Shown: positions 1 to 9,451 of the stretch, one piece after another | How positions within the stretch are numbered: position 1 is the first letter of the stretch | How the letters are laid out: the number at the start of each line of letters is the position of its first letter | Origin: Clostridia bacterium | GTDB taxonomy: Bacteria; Bacillota; Clostridia; Christensenellales; UBA1242 | DNA length: 64,000 nucleotides | Reading direction: 5' to 3' | Assembly (NCBI GenBank): GCA_017409005.1 | Contig: JAFQTP010000002.1 | Coordinates: 313,159-377,158, forward strand | Made by a program: the position numbers and the translations under genes | Notes under the pieces: generated by a model | The model's input: the letters and a program-made list of their open reading frames with translations, nothing else | Database searches by the model: none | Told to the model about the DNA's origin: nothing

Positions 1-1059
1 TAAATTTTTAAGTGTTGGGTTCTCGGCGCCCGGAAAACTAAATGTAACATTATTAAATTCAAGTTTTCCTTGGTACTTACCAGTTTTATATGTTTTAACT
101 TTTTCGTTGCTTAAAATTGTTTCTGGTAAATCCAAAATTTCGTTAATACGTTTTGCGCTTGCACTTGCACGTGGAACTTGAATAAAAATCATAACAACCA
201 TTAAACAAGCCATCATAATTCTTGAACTATATTGTGTTAAAGCAGTTAAGTTTGCAACATCGGTTCCTTGAACTGCTCCAAAATACAAAAGTAAAATGGC
301 AGCAATTGCAAAAAGTAGGTCAACACTTGGCATGCCAACACCCATAATAACATTTGCTTTGGTGTTAACATTTGCAACTTTTTCGTTAACAGCTTTAAAA
401 CGTTTGTCTTCGTCGGCTTCCGTATTAAATGCTCTAATAACTCTAACGCCAGTTAAGTTTTCTCGAGTAACAGTGGTTAAACTATCAACATTTGTTTGCA
501 TCACTTTAAATAAAGGAACAATATATTTACCTACAAAAATAAATAGTAAAAATAAAACAGGAATTAAACCTATAATAACAAATGGTAAAGTTGTGTCTAG
601 GCTGAATGCCATAATGCAACCACCAATTAAAATAATTGGAGCATTAAGCATTGTTCTAAACGACATCATAACCAGCATTTGTACTTGATTTATGTCGTTG
701 GTGGTGCGGTTTATAAGGCTGGCAGTAGAAATTGAATAAAATTCGTTTAAAGCAACACGTTGAGTTTTCTTAAACACAACATTTCTTAAATCTCTACCAA
801 AACCCATTCCTATTTTGCTGGATAAATAACTAGTTAAAATTTGGCAGCCAACAACAAACAAAACAGCAAGCAGAGCAATTCCACCTTTTTCTAAAATTTT
901 TATAATGGCACTATTACCTGCATTTGGGTCTATGCTTCTAATCATGTCGGAAAGTAAGTTGGGAACAAGTAGGTTTGTAACAACTTGTGCAATTAACACA
1001 AACGATATTAAAACTAATTGTTTCCAGTAGGGTTTTAAATATTTAAAAAGTTTTAACAA
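1..1059 (-). CDS. ABC-type multidrug/lipid exporter, N-terminal part (runs off the left edge)
   Basis: Translating the minus strand from TTG at 1059 gives an open frame of 353 codons that continues past base 1. The start is chosen because GGAGGC at 1070-1065 sits 5 nt upstream. The protein begins with several hydrophobic helices of the type-1 exporter transmembrane domain. Recognisable pieces include ISTASLINRTTNDINQVQ (the coupling-helix region) and RENLTGVRVIRAFNTE, both typical of the MsbA/LmrA/MdlB families. The end at base 1 reads EFNNVTFSFPGAENPTLKNL, the start of the nucleotide-binding domain just before the Walker A motif. The ATPase half therefore lies outside the window. Such half-transporters work as homo- or heterodimers in the cytoplasmic membrane; a partner gene may lie just beyond the edge. 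The substrate cannot be told from the sequence. Confidence 0.85.
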   Translation of the reverse strand, partial: MLKLFKYLKPYWKQLVLISFVLIAQVVTNLLVPNLLSDMIRSIDPNAGNSAIIKILEKGGIALLAVLFVVGCQILTSYLSSKIGMGFGRDLRNVVFKKTQRVALNEFYSISTASLINRTTNDINQVQMLVMMSFRTMLNAPIILIGGCIMAFSLDTTLPFVIIGLIPVLFLLFIFVGKYIVPLFKVMQTNVDSLTTVTRENLTGVRVIRAFNTEADEDKRFKAVNEKVANVNTKANVIMGVGMPSVDLLFAIAAILLLYFGAVQGTDVANLTALTQYSSRIMMACLMVVMIFIQVPRASASAKRINEILDLPETILSNEKVKTYKTGKYQGKLEFNNVTFSFPGAENPTLKNL

Positions 1060-1249
1060 TGGTTGCCTCCTAAAAATATTTTTTTTGTCAGTGTTTAGTA
1101 TAATCAACTTAACACACATTTCAAAACAAATTATTTAATAAATTAAATAAATCACAAAAAGTTAAACAACTACTAAGTTAATTTTATTTGAAAAACTTGC
1201 GGCTTAAAAATTTAATTTATGCGAACAAATGTTTTATAAATGCTACATT

Positions 1250-1277
1250 TTGATTGTTAAAAAAAGTTAACTATTAT
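1250..1277 (+). promoter_or_regulatory. putative sigma-A promoter of recD2-comFC
   Basis: TTGATT (1250-1255) and TATTAT (1272-1277) are separated by 16 bp. Transcription would start about 5 nt before the recD2 ATG at 1289, and no Shine-Dalgarno sequence is visible between the -10 box and the ATG. The message is therefore probably leaderless or nearly so. The rest of the 230-bp gap back to the divergent ABC gene is AT-rich and has no other feature I can support. Confidence 0.5.
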
Positions 1278-1288
1278 AAAATATATGT

Positions 1289-3598
1289 ATGACACTTAAA
1301 GGAATAGTTGAAGAAATTATTTATAGAAACACAGATAACGGTTACACCGTTGCTGTAATAAATTGTAACGACGAAAACATTACTGCTGTAGGAAAGTTTC
1401 CGCAAGTAAGCCAAGGCGAGTGCGTTGAACTTGAGGGTAGTTTTACCAAACATAATCGCTATGGCGAGCAGTTTAATGCAAGCAAAGTTAAAATTGCAAA
1501 ACCAACCACAAAAGAGGGCATTGTTAAATATTTAAGCAGTGGTCTAATTAAAGGTGTTGGTCCTGTTACCGCACTTTCAATTGTTTCTAAGTTTGGCGAA
1601 GACACATTAGATATTATTGAGTTTAATCCACAACGCCTAACCGAGGTTAGAGGAATATCTGAACGTAAAGCCAACGAAATTGCCGAGGCATTTAACGAAA
1701 TTCGAAAAATGCAAAATTCGGTTATGCTTATGCAAGATTACGATATTTCAACAAACTTGGCAGTTAAAATTTATAACACTTATTTCGACAAAACTGAACT
1801 TATTTTAAAAGAAAACCCCTATAAACTATGTGAAGATGTAGATGGCATAGGCTTTTTTACCGCCGACCGCATTGCAAAAAAAATGGGGATTAGCGAATTT
1901 AGTGAGTTTAGGTTTAGGGCGGGTGTTTTACATGCACTTAAAACTGCTTGCGACCAAACCGGAAACACATATGTTACTAAAGCAAATTTAGAAAGCGATG
2001 TTTGCGAATTGCTTAAAATTAGTGTTGAAACCATTAATACAAACAATGTTTTAAACCGTTTAGTGCTAGATAGTTTAATTAAAATTTTTGAACTTAACGG
2101 TGAAGAGGTTGTTGTTTTAACAAAATATTTTAACACCGAAAAAATAGTTGGTTACACACTTAATTTGTTTAACGAAATTTACAAAAACACCAATTTAGAT
2201 GTTACCGACTCAATAAATTTTTACGAACAACTAAACAAAATTAAAATGCACCAAAACCAACGCGACGCTGTAAGCCTAGCTATAAACAGTGGTGTTAGCG
2301 TAATTACTGGTGGACCCGGAACCGGCAAAACAACAATAGTAAAATGTATGCTACAAATTTTTAAAAGTTTGCATAAATCTGTTAAACTACTTGCTCCAAC
2401 TGGTAGGGCGGCAAAACGACTAAGTGAAAGCACCGGCGAAGATGCAAGCACAATTCACAGGGCTCTTGTTGTCGATTTTTTAGGTGGCGATTTTCTGTAT
2501 AATCAAAATAACAAACTGCCTTTTGATGTTGTAATTGTAGACGAAGTTTCAATGGTTGATATTCAACTAATGTTTTACTTAACTCGTGCACTAAAAAAAG
2601 GAACGCAACTTGTTTTGGTTGGCGATAAAGACCAGTTGCCATCGGTGGGTGCGGGCAATGTTTTGGCCGACATAATTAACAGTGGTGTAATTTCGGTTTG
2701 CGAACTAACACATATTTATAGGCAAGATAAAGATAGTTTAATTGTTTCTAATGCTCACTTAATTAACGATTGTAAAATGCCAATGCTAAACAACAAAAGC
2801 AAAGATTTTTTCTTTGAAGAAAAAACAGAACCAAGCGCAATGCTTAATTCGGTTGTAAACCTAACATGCACAAGGCTACCAAAATATTTAAATATTGATA
2901 GTTCTAAAATTCAAGTTTTGGCACCAATGAAATCTGGCGTTTGTGGTGTTGATAATTTAAATAAAGAACTTCAAGATAAACTAAATCCGGCAAGTTTAAA
3001 AAAGCCAGAACTTGAAACCGAAAAAACAATTTATCGTTTGGGTGATAGGGTTATGCAAATAACCAACAACTACGAACGTGAGTGGATTAAAGACACACGC
3101 GAACAAGGTGCCGGTGTGTTTAATGGCGATATTGGTGTTATAGACCACATTGAGCCAAACACCTTTGAAACCACTGTGTTGTTTGAAGATGGGCGTTACG
3201 CAAAATATAATAAAAAAGATTTAGCCGAACTTGTGCTTAGTTATGCAATAACAATTCATAAAAGCCAAGGTAGCGAATTTGACGTTGTAATTATACCAGT
3301 TGTGGCAGGTGCGCCTATGTTATTGACAAAAAACCTACTTTACACAGCTGTAACTCGTGCAAAACGTATGGTTGTTTTGGTGGGAACTAAACAAAATATT
3401 TTTAGAATGGTTAAAAACAAAAGCACTTTAACACGCAACACTTTGCTTAAAAACTTTTTAATTGAAAGCGCCGATGTTAACACTTTGGCTGATAAACTTG
3501 AACAAGAAAACAACTCCGAAAATTTAAAACCTTTAACCACTAATTCCGAACTTGAAGGTCAACTAGATTTTAGTTTGATGGGGGGAAGTAATGATTAA
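1289..3598 (+). CDS. recD2: RecD2-type ATP-dependent DNA helicase
   Basis: This 769-residue protein is a 5'-3' superfamily-1 helicase of the RecD2/TraA-like type, which acts in DNA repair without RecB and RecC. An N-terminal OB-like and helix-hairpin-helix region (about residues 1-230) includes VDGIGFFTADRIAKKMG. It is followed by the motor: Walker A GGPGTGKTT at 341-349, Walker B VIVDEVSM around 416-422, and the C-terminal UvrD-like motif TIHKSQGSEFD near 655. The length is normal for the family. The ATG has no SD but follows a promoter -10 box closely. The stop codon overlaps the start of comFC by 8 nt, so the two are co-transcribed. The same recD2-comFC order is common in Clostridia. Confidence 0.95.
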   Translation: MTLKGIVEEIIYRNTDNGYTVAVINCNDENITAVGKFPQVSQGECVELEGSFTKHNRYGEQFNASKVKIAKPTTKEGIVKYLSSGLIKGVGPVTALSIVSKFGEDTLDIIEFNPQRLTEVRGISERKANEIAEAFNEIRKMQNSVMLMQDYDISTNLAVKIYNTYFDKTELILKENPYKLCEDVDGIGFFTADRIAKKMGISEFSEFRFRAGVLHALKTACDQTGNTYVTKANLESDVCELLKISVETINTNNVLNRLVLDSLIKIFELNGEEVVVLTKYFNTEKIVGYTLNLFNEIYKNTNLDVTDSINFYEQLNKIKMHQNQRDAVSLAINSGVSVITGGPGTGKTTIVKCMLQIFKSLHKSVKLLAPTGRAAKRLSESTGEDASTIHRALVVDFLGGDFLYNQNNKLPFDVVIVDEVSMVDIQLMFYLTRALKKGTQLVLVGDKDQLPSVGAGNVLADIINSGVISVCELTHIYRQDKDSLIVSNAHLINDCKMPMLNNKSKDFFFEEKTEPSAMLNSVVNLTCTRLPKYLNIDSSKIQVLAPMKSGVCGVDNLNKELQDKLNPASLKKPELETEKTIYRLGDRVMQITNNYEREWIKDTREQGAGVFNGDIGVIDHIEPNTFETTVLFEDGRYAKYNKKDLAELVLSYAITIHKSQGSEFDVVIIPVVAGAPMLLTKNLLYTAVTRAKRMVVLVGTKQNIFRMVKNKSTLTRNTLLKNFLIESADVNTLADKLEQENNSENLKPLTTNSELEGQLDFSLMGGSND

Positions 3599-4289
3599 CG
3601 TTTTGTTTCCTAGTGGTTATAAATGTGTTGTGTGTGGTGCCGAAATTAAACCAAATGTGTTTAGTGTTTGCGACACTTGTTTTAAATTGCTTCCGCACAT
3701 TGCTGGTAAGGTTTGTTTAACTTGTGGCGAACCACTTTTTAGCGATGCTAACTATTGCTTAAATTGTAAAAACACAAAACATAGTTTTACAAAATGTTTT
3801 GCTCCATTTACATTTGAAAACCAAATTGTTAAACTTATTCACAACCTTAAATACGATGGCAAAAAGTATTTAGCAAAACCACTTAGCAATTTTATGTTTA
3901 AGTGTTTTATGGAACAAAACTTAAAGGTTGATTTAGTTGTTCCGGTTCCGCTTCACACATCAAGGCAAAAGGAACGTGGTTTTAACCAGGCCGAGGAACT
4001 TTGCAATGCTTTTGTTAGCCATGGGTTTAATGTTAACACCACATGTGTAAGTCGTGTTAAACAAACAACCACACAAACAAACTTAAACAAAGTTGAACGC
4101 AAAGAAAATTTGCTTGGAGCTTTTAAAGTTAATAGTAGGCTAGATGTTAAAGGTAAGGTTGTTTTAATAGTTGACGATGTTTATACAACAGGTGCAACAT
4201 TTAACGAACTGGCAAGTGTTTTAGTTAAGGCTGGCGCAAGTAAAGTGTTTGGTTTAACTTGTGCTCACACCATGTTAAATAAAAGTTAA
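3591..4289 (+). CDS. comFC: ComF-family phosphoribosyltransferase-like protein
   Basis: A 232-residue ComFC protein, linked to DNA uptake during natural transformation in Bacillota and Helicobacter. The N-terminal third carries paired cysteines (CVVC, CDTC, CLTC, CLNC) forming a double zinc ribbon. The C-terminal part is a phosphoribosyltransferase fold with the PRPP-binding loop VLIVDDVYTTGAT near residues 190-203 and the conserved RGFNQAEEL segment near 128. The ATG overlaps the end of recD2 by 8 nt and is preceded by the GGGGGGAAG tract. Other competence genes are not in the window, so comFC alone does not prove transformability; the family may also have a DNA-repair role. Confidence 0.93.
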   Translation: MINVLFPSGYKCVVCGAEIKPNVFSVCDTCFKLLPHIAGKVCLTCGEPLFSDANYCLNCKNTKHSFTKCFAPFTFENQIVKLIHNLKYDGKKYLAKPLSNFMFKCFMEQNLKVDLVVPVPLHTSRQKERGFNQAEELCNAFVSHGFNVNTTCVSRVKQTTTQTNLNKVERKENLLGAFKVNSRLDVKGKVVLIVDDVYTTGATFNELASVLVKAGASKVFGLTCAHTMLNKS

Positions 4290-4317
4290 AGTTTTAAATG
4301 CTTTAACTTTTTTATTT
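4281..4317 (+). terminator. intrinsic terminator after comFC
   Basis: An 11-bp stem (4281-4291 with 4301-4311) with a 9-nt loop is followed by a T-rich tract. The left arm includes the comFC stop codon. A weaker hairpin with a CTTTTACC left arm and GGCAAAAG right arm follows near 4330-4355. Confidence 0.75.
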
Positions 4318-4376
4318 TTTTAAATTGCTTTTACCTAAATTCGGCAAAAGTTTTATTTTTTTACAACCTTAATTTA

Positions 4377-4405
4377 TTGTTAAAAAACAAAAATTATAGT
4401 AAAAT
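4377..4405 (+). promoter_or_regulatory. putative secA promoter
   Basis: TTGTTA (4377-4382) and TAAAAT (4400-4405) are separated by 17 bp. This predicts a transcription start near 4412 and a leader of about 100 nt before secA. Confidence 0.5.
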
Positions 4406-4421
4406 TAGTTGTGCTAGTAAA

Positions 4422-4486
4422 TTTATAAATAAAGTTTATTTATAAAATAATAGAGTTTCAAAAATTGTGTTTAAAAATTTTTGAAA
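4422..4486 (+). promoter_or_regulatory. two inverted repeats in the secA leader
   Basis: Two perfect inverted repeats lie in tandem in the predicted 5' UTR of secA. The first pairs 12 nt at 4422-4433 with 4435-4446. The second pairs 11 nt at 4456-4466 with 4476-4486 across a 9-nt loop. Neither is followed by a long T run and neither covers the SD (AGGAG, 4504-4508). They could stabilise the mRNA or tune translation; no known regulator of secA is recognisable here. Confidence 0.45.
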
Positions 4487-4513
4487 GTTTAAATATATTT
4501 TTTAGGAGATTAC

Positions 4514-7183
4514 ATGGGCTTCAAATTATTTAAAAGCGAAAACGAACGTAACGTTGCAAAACTAGAAAAAATTGCAAATCAAATTGAGGCTAAGTCCGAT
4601 TATTATAAAGGCCTTACAGACGAAGAATTAAAAGCAACCACACCAAAACTTAAAGAGCGTTTAGCAAATGGCGAAAAGTTAAAAGATATTTTGCCAGATG
4701 CTTATGCATTAGTTAGGGAAGCAAGCGAACGTGTTTTGGGTATGCGCCACTTCCACGTGCAACTATTAGGTGGTATTGCACTTTTTCAAGGTCGTATTGC
4801 CGAAATGCGTACTGGTGAAGGTAAAACTTTAGTAGAAACTTTGCCTGCATATTTAATGGCGTTAGAGGGCAAAGGTGTTCACATTGTAACCGTTAACGAA
4901 TATCTTTCTAAACGTGATGCCGAGTGGATGGGCAAATTATTTACATTCCTTGGTTTAACTGTTGGTGTTTCAATGGCAAACATGAACCCTTCCGATAAGC
5001 GTGATGCATATAATTGCGATATCACCTATTCAACAAACAACGAACTTGGTTTCGACTATCTTCGTGATAACATGGTTACCAGAATTGAAGATAGGGTTTG
5101 TCGTGGCTACCACTTTGCCATTGTAGACGAGGTTGATAGTATTTTAATTGACGAAGCCAGAACACCACTTATTATTTCTGGTCGTGGCTTTAAAAGTTCC
5201 GAAACCTATAAAGTTGCTGCAAAATTTGCTAAATCGTTAACCGAAACCGAATTTGAAATCGACGAAAAGGAAAAAGCAATTCGTTTAACCGAAGAGGGTG
5301 TTGCAAAAGCAGAGCGTTTCTTTAAAGTAGAAAACCTAAGTGATGTTAACAACATTGAACTTAACCACCATATTAACAATGCTCTTCGTGCTGAGTATAT
5401 TATGAAACGCGATAATAACTACATTGTTAAAGATGACGAAGTTATTATTGTAGACGAATTTACTGGTAGGTTAATGGAAGGTCGTAAATATTCTAATGGT
5501 TTACACCAAGCAATCGAGGCTAAAGAGGGCGTGCCAATTAAAGACGAAAACAAAACTTTGGCAACCATCACTTTCCAAAACTTTTTCCGTATTTACCACA
5601 AAATTAGTGGCATGACAGGTACTGCAAAAACCGAAGAAATTGAGTTTAACAAAATTTATGGGCTAGACGTTGTAACAATTCCAACTAACCGCCCAATTAA
5701 ACGTGTTGACTATCCAGATGTTATTTATCCAACCGAAAATGCAAAGTTGCGTAATGTTGTTGAAGAAATTAAGGCAGTTCATTCCGATGGCCGTCCAATT
5801 TTAATTGGTACTGTAACCATTGAAAAATCGGAAGAACTTTCGCAACTTCTTAAAAAAGAAAAAATACGCCACAATGTGCTAAATGCTAAAAACCACCAAC
5901 AAGAATCTGAAATTATTGCGCAAGCAGGTCGTATGGGTCAAGTTACCATTGCAACCAACATGGCTGGTCGTGGAACCGATATTTTGCTTGGCGGAAACCC
6001 AGAGTTTTTAGCAAAACAAAAAATGCGTGAGCTTGGCTTTAACGATGCTCAACTTGATTTTTGCACATCGTTTGTTGAAACCGACAACGAAGACCTTAAT
6101 GCAATGCGTGAACGCTATAGAAAAGCATATAACGAATTTAAAACCGTTACCGATGCTGAAAAGAAAAAGGTTGTTGCTTTAGGTGGACTTCACATTGTGG
6201 GCACCGAACGTCATGAAAGCCGCCGTATCGATAACCAGCTTCGTGGTCGTGCCGGACGTCAAGGCGACCCGGGCTCAAGCGTGTTTTATGTTAGCATGGA
6301 AGACGAACTTATTCGCCGTTTTGGTGGCGACCAAATGAAACGCCTAGTTGAAATGTTTAAACTAGACGAAAACACTCCATTCCAATTTAAAATGCTTTCT
6401 CGCCGTATTGAGGCAGCACAAAAACGTATTGAAGGGTTTAACTTCTCGGCAAGAAGTAACGTGTTAAAATACGACGATGTTCTTAATGCTCAACGTCAAA
6501 TTATTTACGACCAACGTAATAGTGTTTTAGAGGGCGCAACTATGCACGACGAAGCGCTAGACATGATTACCGATTTAGCCGAAAACATTGTTTACGATAA
6601 CATTTCCGACGAAAAAAGTTTCGATGAATGGGATTTAGACGATTTAAACGACGAGTTAAATGTTAAACTTTTCGGACCTGACTATAACTACGTTACCGAA
6701 GACCTTGTTGAAGGTTTAGATGTTGAAGGGGTGGCACATGCTGTTTCCGAACATGTTAGAGAAGTTTACAACAAAAAATGCGAAGAGCATAAAGAACGTG
6801 GCTTTAATTTTGAAATTTTAGAACGCTCAATTTTATTAAAAGTTGTAGATAGTTTATGGATGGACCACATCGACTACATGAACATGCTTCGCAACGAAAT
6901 TGGTTTGCGTGCTTACGGTAACCACGACCCTGTTGTGGCATATAAACAAGAAGGCTACGAACTATTTGATAAAATGGTTGAACAAATTAGGGTGGAAGTT
7001 GCAACATTCTTGCTTCATGCAAATGTTGAAATTCAACCAGTTGAACATAAAGCACCTCAAATGTTTACAAACTCACCAGATGCAAAAGGTCCACAACATT
7101 CAAACAAACCATTAGTTGGCCGTAACGAACCATGCCCATGTGGAAGTGGTAAAAAATATAAAAATTGCTGCGGCAGGATGTAA
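4514..7183 (+). CDS. secA: preprotein translocase ATPase SecA
   Basis: SecA (889 residues) is the ATPase that drives unfolded preproteins through SecYEG at the cytoplasmic membrane. Visible motifs are Walker A MRTGEGKT at 98-105, the DEAD-like box in IVDEVDSILIDEARTPL near 205, and the motor signature TNMAGRGTDILLGGNPE near 480. The long helical scaffold follows. The C-terminus carries a zinc-binding SEC-C tail ([14 protein letters not shown], about 872-885) that binds SecB or the membrane. Length and domain order are normal. ATG 4514 has SD AGGAG 5 nt upstream. prfB begins 6 nt downstream of the stop; secA-prfB is a classic Bacillota pair. Confidence 0.97.
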   Translation: MGFKLFKSENERNVAKLEKIANQIEAKSDYYKGLTDEELKATTPKLKERLANGEKLKDILPDAYALVREASERVLGMRHFHVQLLGGIALFQGRIAEMRTGEGKTLVETLPAYLMALEGKGVHIVTVNEYLSKRDAEWMGKLFTFLGLTVGVSMANMNPSDKRDAYNCDITYSTNNELGFDYLRDNMVTRIEDRVCRGYHFAIVDEVDSILIDEARTPLIISGRGFKSSETYKVAAKFAKSLTETEFEIDEKEKAIRLTEEGVAKAERFFKVENLSDVNNIELNHHINNALRAEYIMKRDNNYIVKDDEVIIVDEFTGRLMEGRKYSNGLHQAIEAKEGVPIKDENKTLATITFQNFFRIYHKISGMTGTAKTEEIEFNKIYGLDVVTIPTNRPIKRVDYPDVIYPTENAKLRNVVEEIKAVHSDGRPILIGTVTIEKSEELSQLLKKEKIRHNVLNAKNHQQESEIIAQAGRMGQVTIATNMAGRGTDILLGGNPEFLAKQKMRELGFNDAQLDFCTSFVETDNEDLNAMRERYRKAYNEFKTVTDAEKKKVVALGGLHIVGTERHESRRIDNQLRGRAGRQGDPGSSVFYVSMEDELIRRFGGDQMKRLVEMFKLDENTPFQFKMLSRRIEAAQKRIEGFNFSARSNVLKYDDVLNAQRQIIYDQRNSVLEGATMHDEALDMITDLAENIVYDNISDEKSFDEWDLDDLNDELNVKLFGPDYNYVTEDLVEGLDVEGVAHAVSEHVREVYNKKCEEHKERGFNFEILERSILLKVVDSLWMDHIDYMNMLRNEIGLRAYGNHDPVVAYKQEGYELFDKMVEQIRVEVATFLLHANVEIQPVEHKAPQMFTNSPDAKGPQHSNKPLVGRNEPCPCGSGKKYKNCCGRM

Positions 7184-7189
7184 GTTAAC

Positions 7190-8294
7190 ATGGCATTAAA
7201 ATTTGAAACTGAAAACGAAAAACTATCAAAGATTTCTGACAGCCTAAATGTGTGCTGTCAGTGTCTTTGACTTAAACGAACTTAATAATCGAATTAAGTT
7301 TTTAGAAACTGAACTAAACAATCCAAATGTTTATTCAAACATTACACTTAGCACAAATTACAATAAAGAACTTAAACACATAACCGACGAAGTTAATTTA
7401 TATAACGAACTTAAAAATGAGTTAGAGTTTTTGCAGATGTGTTTAATTGATACATCTGAATCCGACCACGACATGGTTACAGAAATTAATAACAACATTT
7501 CTAAACTAGAAGCGCAAGTTGAAAATCTTTACATTCAAACATTGTTAAATGGTAAATACGATTCAAATAGTGCCATTGTAAAAATTCATAGTGGTGCAGG
7601 CGGAACTGAAAGTTGCGATTGGGTTCAAATGTTGTTTAGAATGTATTCAATGTGGGCAAAACAACAAGGTTTTAGTTTAAGTGTTCTAGATAGCCTAGAT
7701 GGCGATGGGGCAGGGCTTAAAAGTGTAACTTTTAGCGTTGATGGCTATAACGCATATGGCTATTTAAAAAGCGAAATTGGTGTGCATAGATTGGTTAGAA
7801 TTAGCCCATTTGATGCAAACAAACGTAGACACACTAGTTTTGCCAGTGTTGAGGTTATGCCTGAAGTTACCGACGATAGTTCGGTTGTAATTAAACCAGA
7901 CGAAATTAAAGTAGATACTTATCGTAGTAGTGGTGCAGGCGGACAGCACGTTAACACCACCGATAGTGCAATTAGAATTACTCATTTGCCAACAGGAATT
8001 GTTGTAACTTGCCAAAACGAGCGTAGCCAAATTCAAAACCGCGAAACAGCAATGAAAATGCTTGTTAGTAAACTTGTTGCCATTAAAGAAGAAGAGTTCC
8101 GTAACGAAACTCTAAAACTTAAAGGCGACAGCAAAAAAATTGAGTGGGGAAGCCAAATTAGAAGTTATGTTTTCTGCCCATACACCATGGTTAACGACCA
8201 CCGAACAGGCTTAAAACTTAGCAATGTAGAACTTGTTATGAATGGCGATGTTCAACCACTTATTATCGAATATTTAAAATGGGAGAAAAGTTAA
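7190..8294 (+). CDS. prfB: peptide chain release factor 2, made by programmed +1 frameshift (7190-7267 joined to 7269-8294)
   Basis: RF2 ends translation at UGA and UAA. The zero frame begins at ATG 7190 and runs 26 codons to an in-frame TGA at 7268-7270, inside the canonical slip site CTTTGAC (7265-7271). Skipping T7268 continues in the +1 frame to TAA 8292-8294 and gives 367 residues, the usual RF2 length. The stop-recognition tripeptide SPF ([12 protein letters not shown]) marks it as RF2 rather than RF1, and the catalytic GGQ loop is [15 protein letters not shown]. The frameshift is autoregulatory: low RF2 favours slipping. An ATG at 7248 in the downstream frame is not the real start. The usual SD-like stimulator before the slip site is missing (see the recoding-site entry). 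Confidence 0.95.
7236..7271 (+). promoter_or_regulatory. prfB recoding site with upstream stem-loop
   Basis: CTTTGAC (7265-7271) is the RF2 shift site. In Escherichia coli and most bacteria an AGGGGG-like SD lies 3 nt upstream. Here that position is CAGTGT, which cannot pair well with the anti-SD. Instead a perfect 8-bp hairpin (CTGACAGC 7236-7243 with GCTGTCAG 7254-7261, 10-nt loop) ends 3 nt before CTT. That it replaces the SD as stimulator is inference. Confidence 0.7.
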
Positions 8295-8325
8295 TCTCCT
8301 TAAATTTACATTTATAAAAAGAATT

Positions 8326-9408
8326 ATGTACGAAGAAATTGCTTTACAAAAATTTAATAATTTAGTTGCAAACCACAAAAATCAAGTTATTTTAATTTTA
8401 GGCATTGAAAGCAGTTGCGACGAAACCAGCATTGCCGTTGTAAAAAATGGCAGAGAGGTTTTAAGCAACGTTATAGCAAGCCAAATTGAAATTCATAAAC
8501 GTTTTGGTGGTGTTGTTCCAGAGGTTGCAAGCCGCAACCATTTAATGGCAATCGATAATGTTTTAACCGAAGCACTTGAAAAAGCAAATGTAACGCTTAA
8601 CGATATTAATGCTATTGCTGTAACCTATGGCGCAGGATTAATGGGAGCACTTATGGTTGGTGTAACTTACGCAAAAAGCTTAGCATATGCGTTGGGGTTG
8701 CCACTAATTAAAGTTAATCACATTAAAGGGCATATTAGTGCAAACTATATTGCTACGCCACAACTTGAGCCACCTTATATTGCACTTATTGTAAGTGGAG
8801 GGCACACTGCCATTGTTAAAGTTGCCGATTATGTTAACAACGAACTTATTGGCTCCACAGTAGACGATGCTGTTGGCGAAGCCTACGATAAAGTTGCAAA
8901 AGTTTTGGGGCTTGGTTATCCTGGTGGGCCTGTTATTGATAAAATGGCAAAACAAGGCGAGGCAAACATTAAGTTTATAAAACACGATGCACTAAAAAAT
9001 AGTTTTAATTTTAGTTATAGTGGTTTAAAAACTGCAGTAATAAATTACTTGCATAATCTAGAACAACATGGAAAAACACCAGTAGTTGCTGATGTTTGTG
9101 CGTCGTTTCAAACCGAGGCAGTTGGATTTTTAGTTGAAAAAAGTATTAAAGCATGCAAGAAAAACAAGATTAAAACTTTAGCTGTTGCAGGTGGTGTTGC
9201 AGCCAACAGCTATTTAAGGGCAGAACTAACCAAGGCAGGCGAACAAAACGGAATTAAAGTGTTGTTTCCGCCAATGGTTTTGTGCACCGATAATGCTGCC
9301 ATGATTGCAGCTGAAGGTTATTTTAGTTTAATTTCTGGTGCGGGACTTGCCGACACAAGTTTAACCGCAACACCAAACTTAAATTTAAAATATGTTGTAA
9401 AAAAATAG
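8326..9408 (+). CDS. tsaD: tRNA N6-adenosine threonylcarbamoyltransferase TsaD
   Basis: TsaD (360 residues), with TsaB and TsaE, transfers the threonylcarbamoyl group to A37 of ANN-decoding tRNAs. The start of the ASKHA fold is [15 protein letters not shown]. The metal-binding histidines are in [13 protein letters not shown] near 131-136, and [10 protein letters not shown] and [13 protein letters not shown] are family signatures. The protein has about 25 extra residues before the conserved [10 protein letters not shown]. No ATG, GTG or TTG with a better site lies closer, so ATG 8326 is kept although its SD (AAAAAGAA) is weak. It follows prfB by 31 nt and is likely in the same operon. Confidence 0.95.
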   Translation: MYEEIALQKFNNLVANHKNQVILILGIESSCDETSIAVVKNGREVLSNVIASQIEIHKRFGGVVPEVASRNHLMAIDNVLTEALEKANVTLNDINAIAVTYGAGLMGALMVGVTYAKSLAYALGLPLIKVNHIKGHISANYIATPQLEPPYIALIVSGGHTAIVKVADYVNNELIGSTVDDAVGEAYDKVAKVLGLGYPGGPVIDKMAKQGEANIKFIKHDALKNSFNFSYSGLKTAVINYLHNLEQHGKTPVVADVCASFQTEAVGFLVEKSIKACKKNKIKTLAVAGGVAANSYLRAELTKAGEQNGIKVLFPPMVLCTDNAAMIAAEGYFSLISGAGLADTSLTATPNLNLKYVVKK

Positions 9409-9422
9409 TGTAGTTAATAAAC

Positions 9423-9451
9423 AAAAAAGACCTAATTTAGGTCTTTTTTTA
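9423..9451. terminator. bidirectional terminator between tsaD and the MazG-like gene
   Basis: The A-tract plus GACCTAA and TTTAGGTC plus T-tract form a symmetric hairpin. It ends tsaD on the plus strand and, read in reverse, the convergent gene whose stop lies at 9449. Confidence 0.85.

Noticed and set aside
296..688. Plus-strand ORF of 130 codons
   Set aside because: It is antisense to the ABC exporter gene, whose minus-strand frame is continuous and matches the family.
7248..8294. prfB starting at ATG 7248
   Set aside because: The frame upstream from ATG 7190 leads exactly into the CTTTGAC shift site; the frameshifted product has the normal RF2 length.
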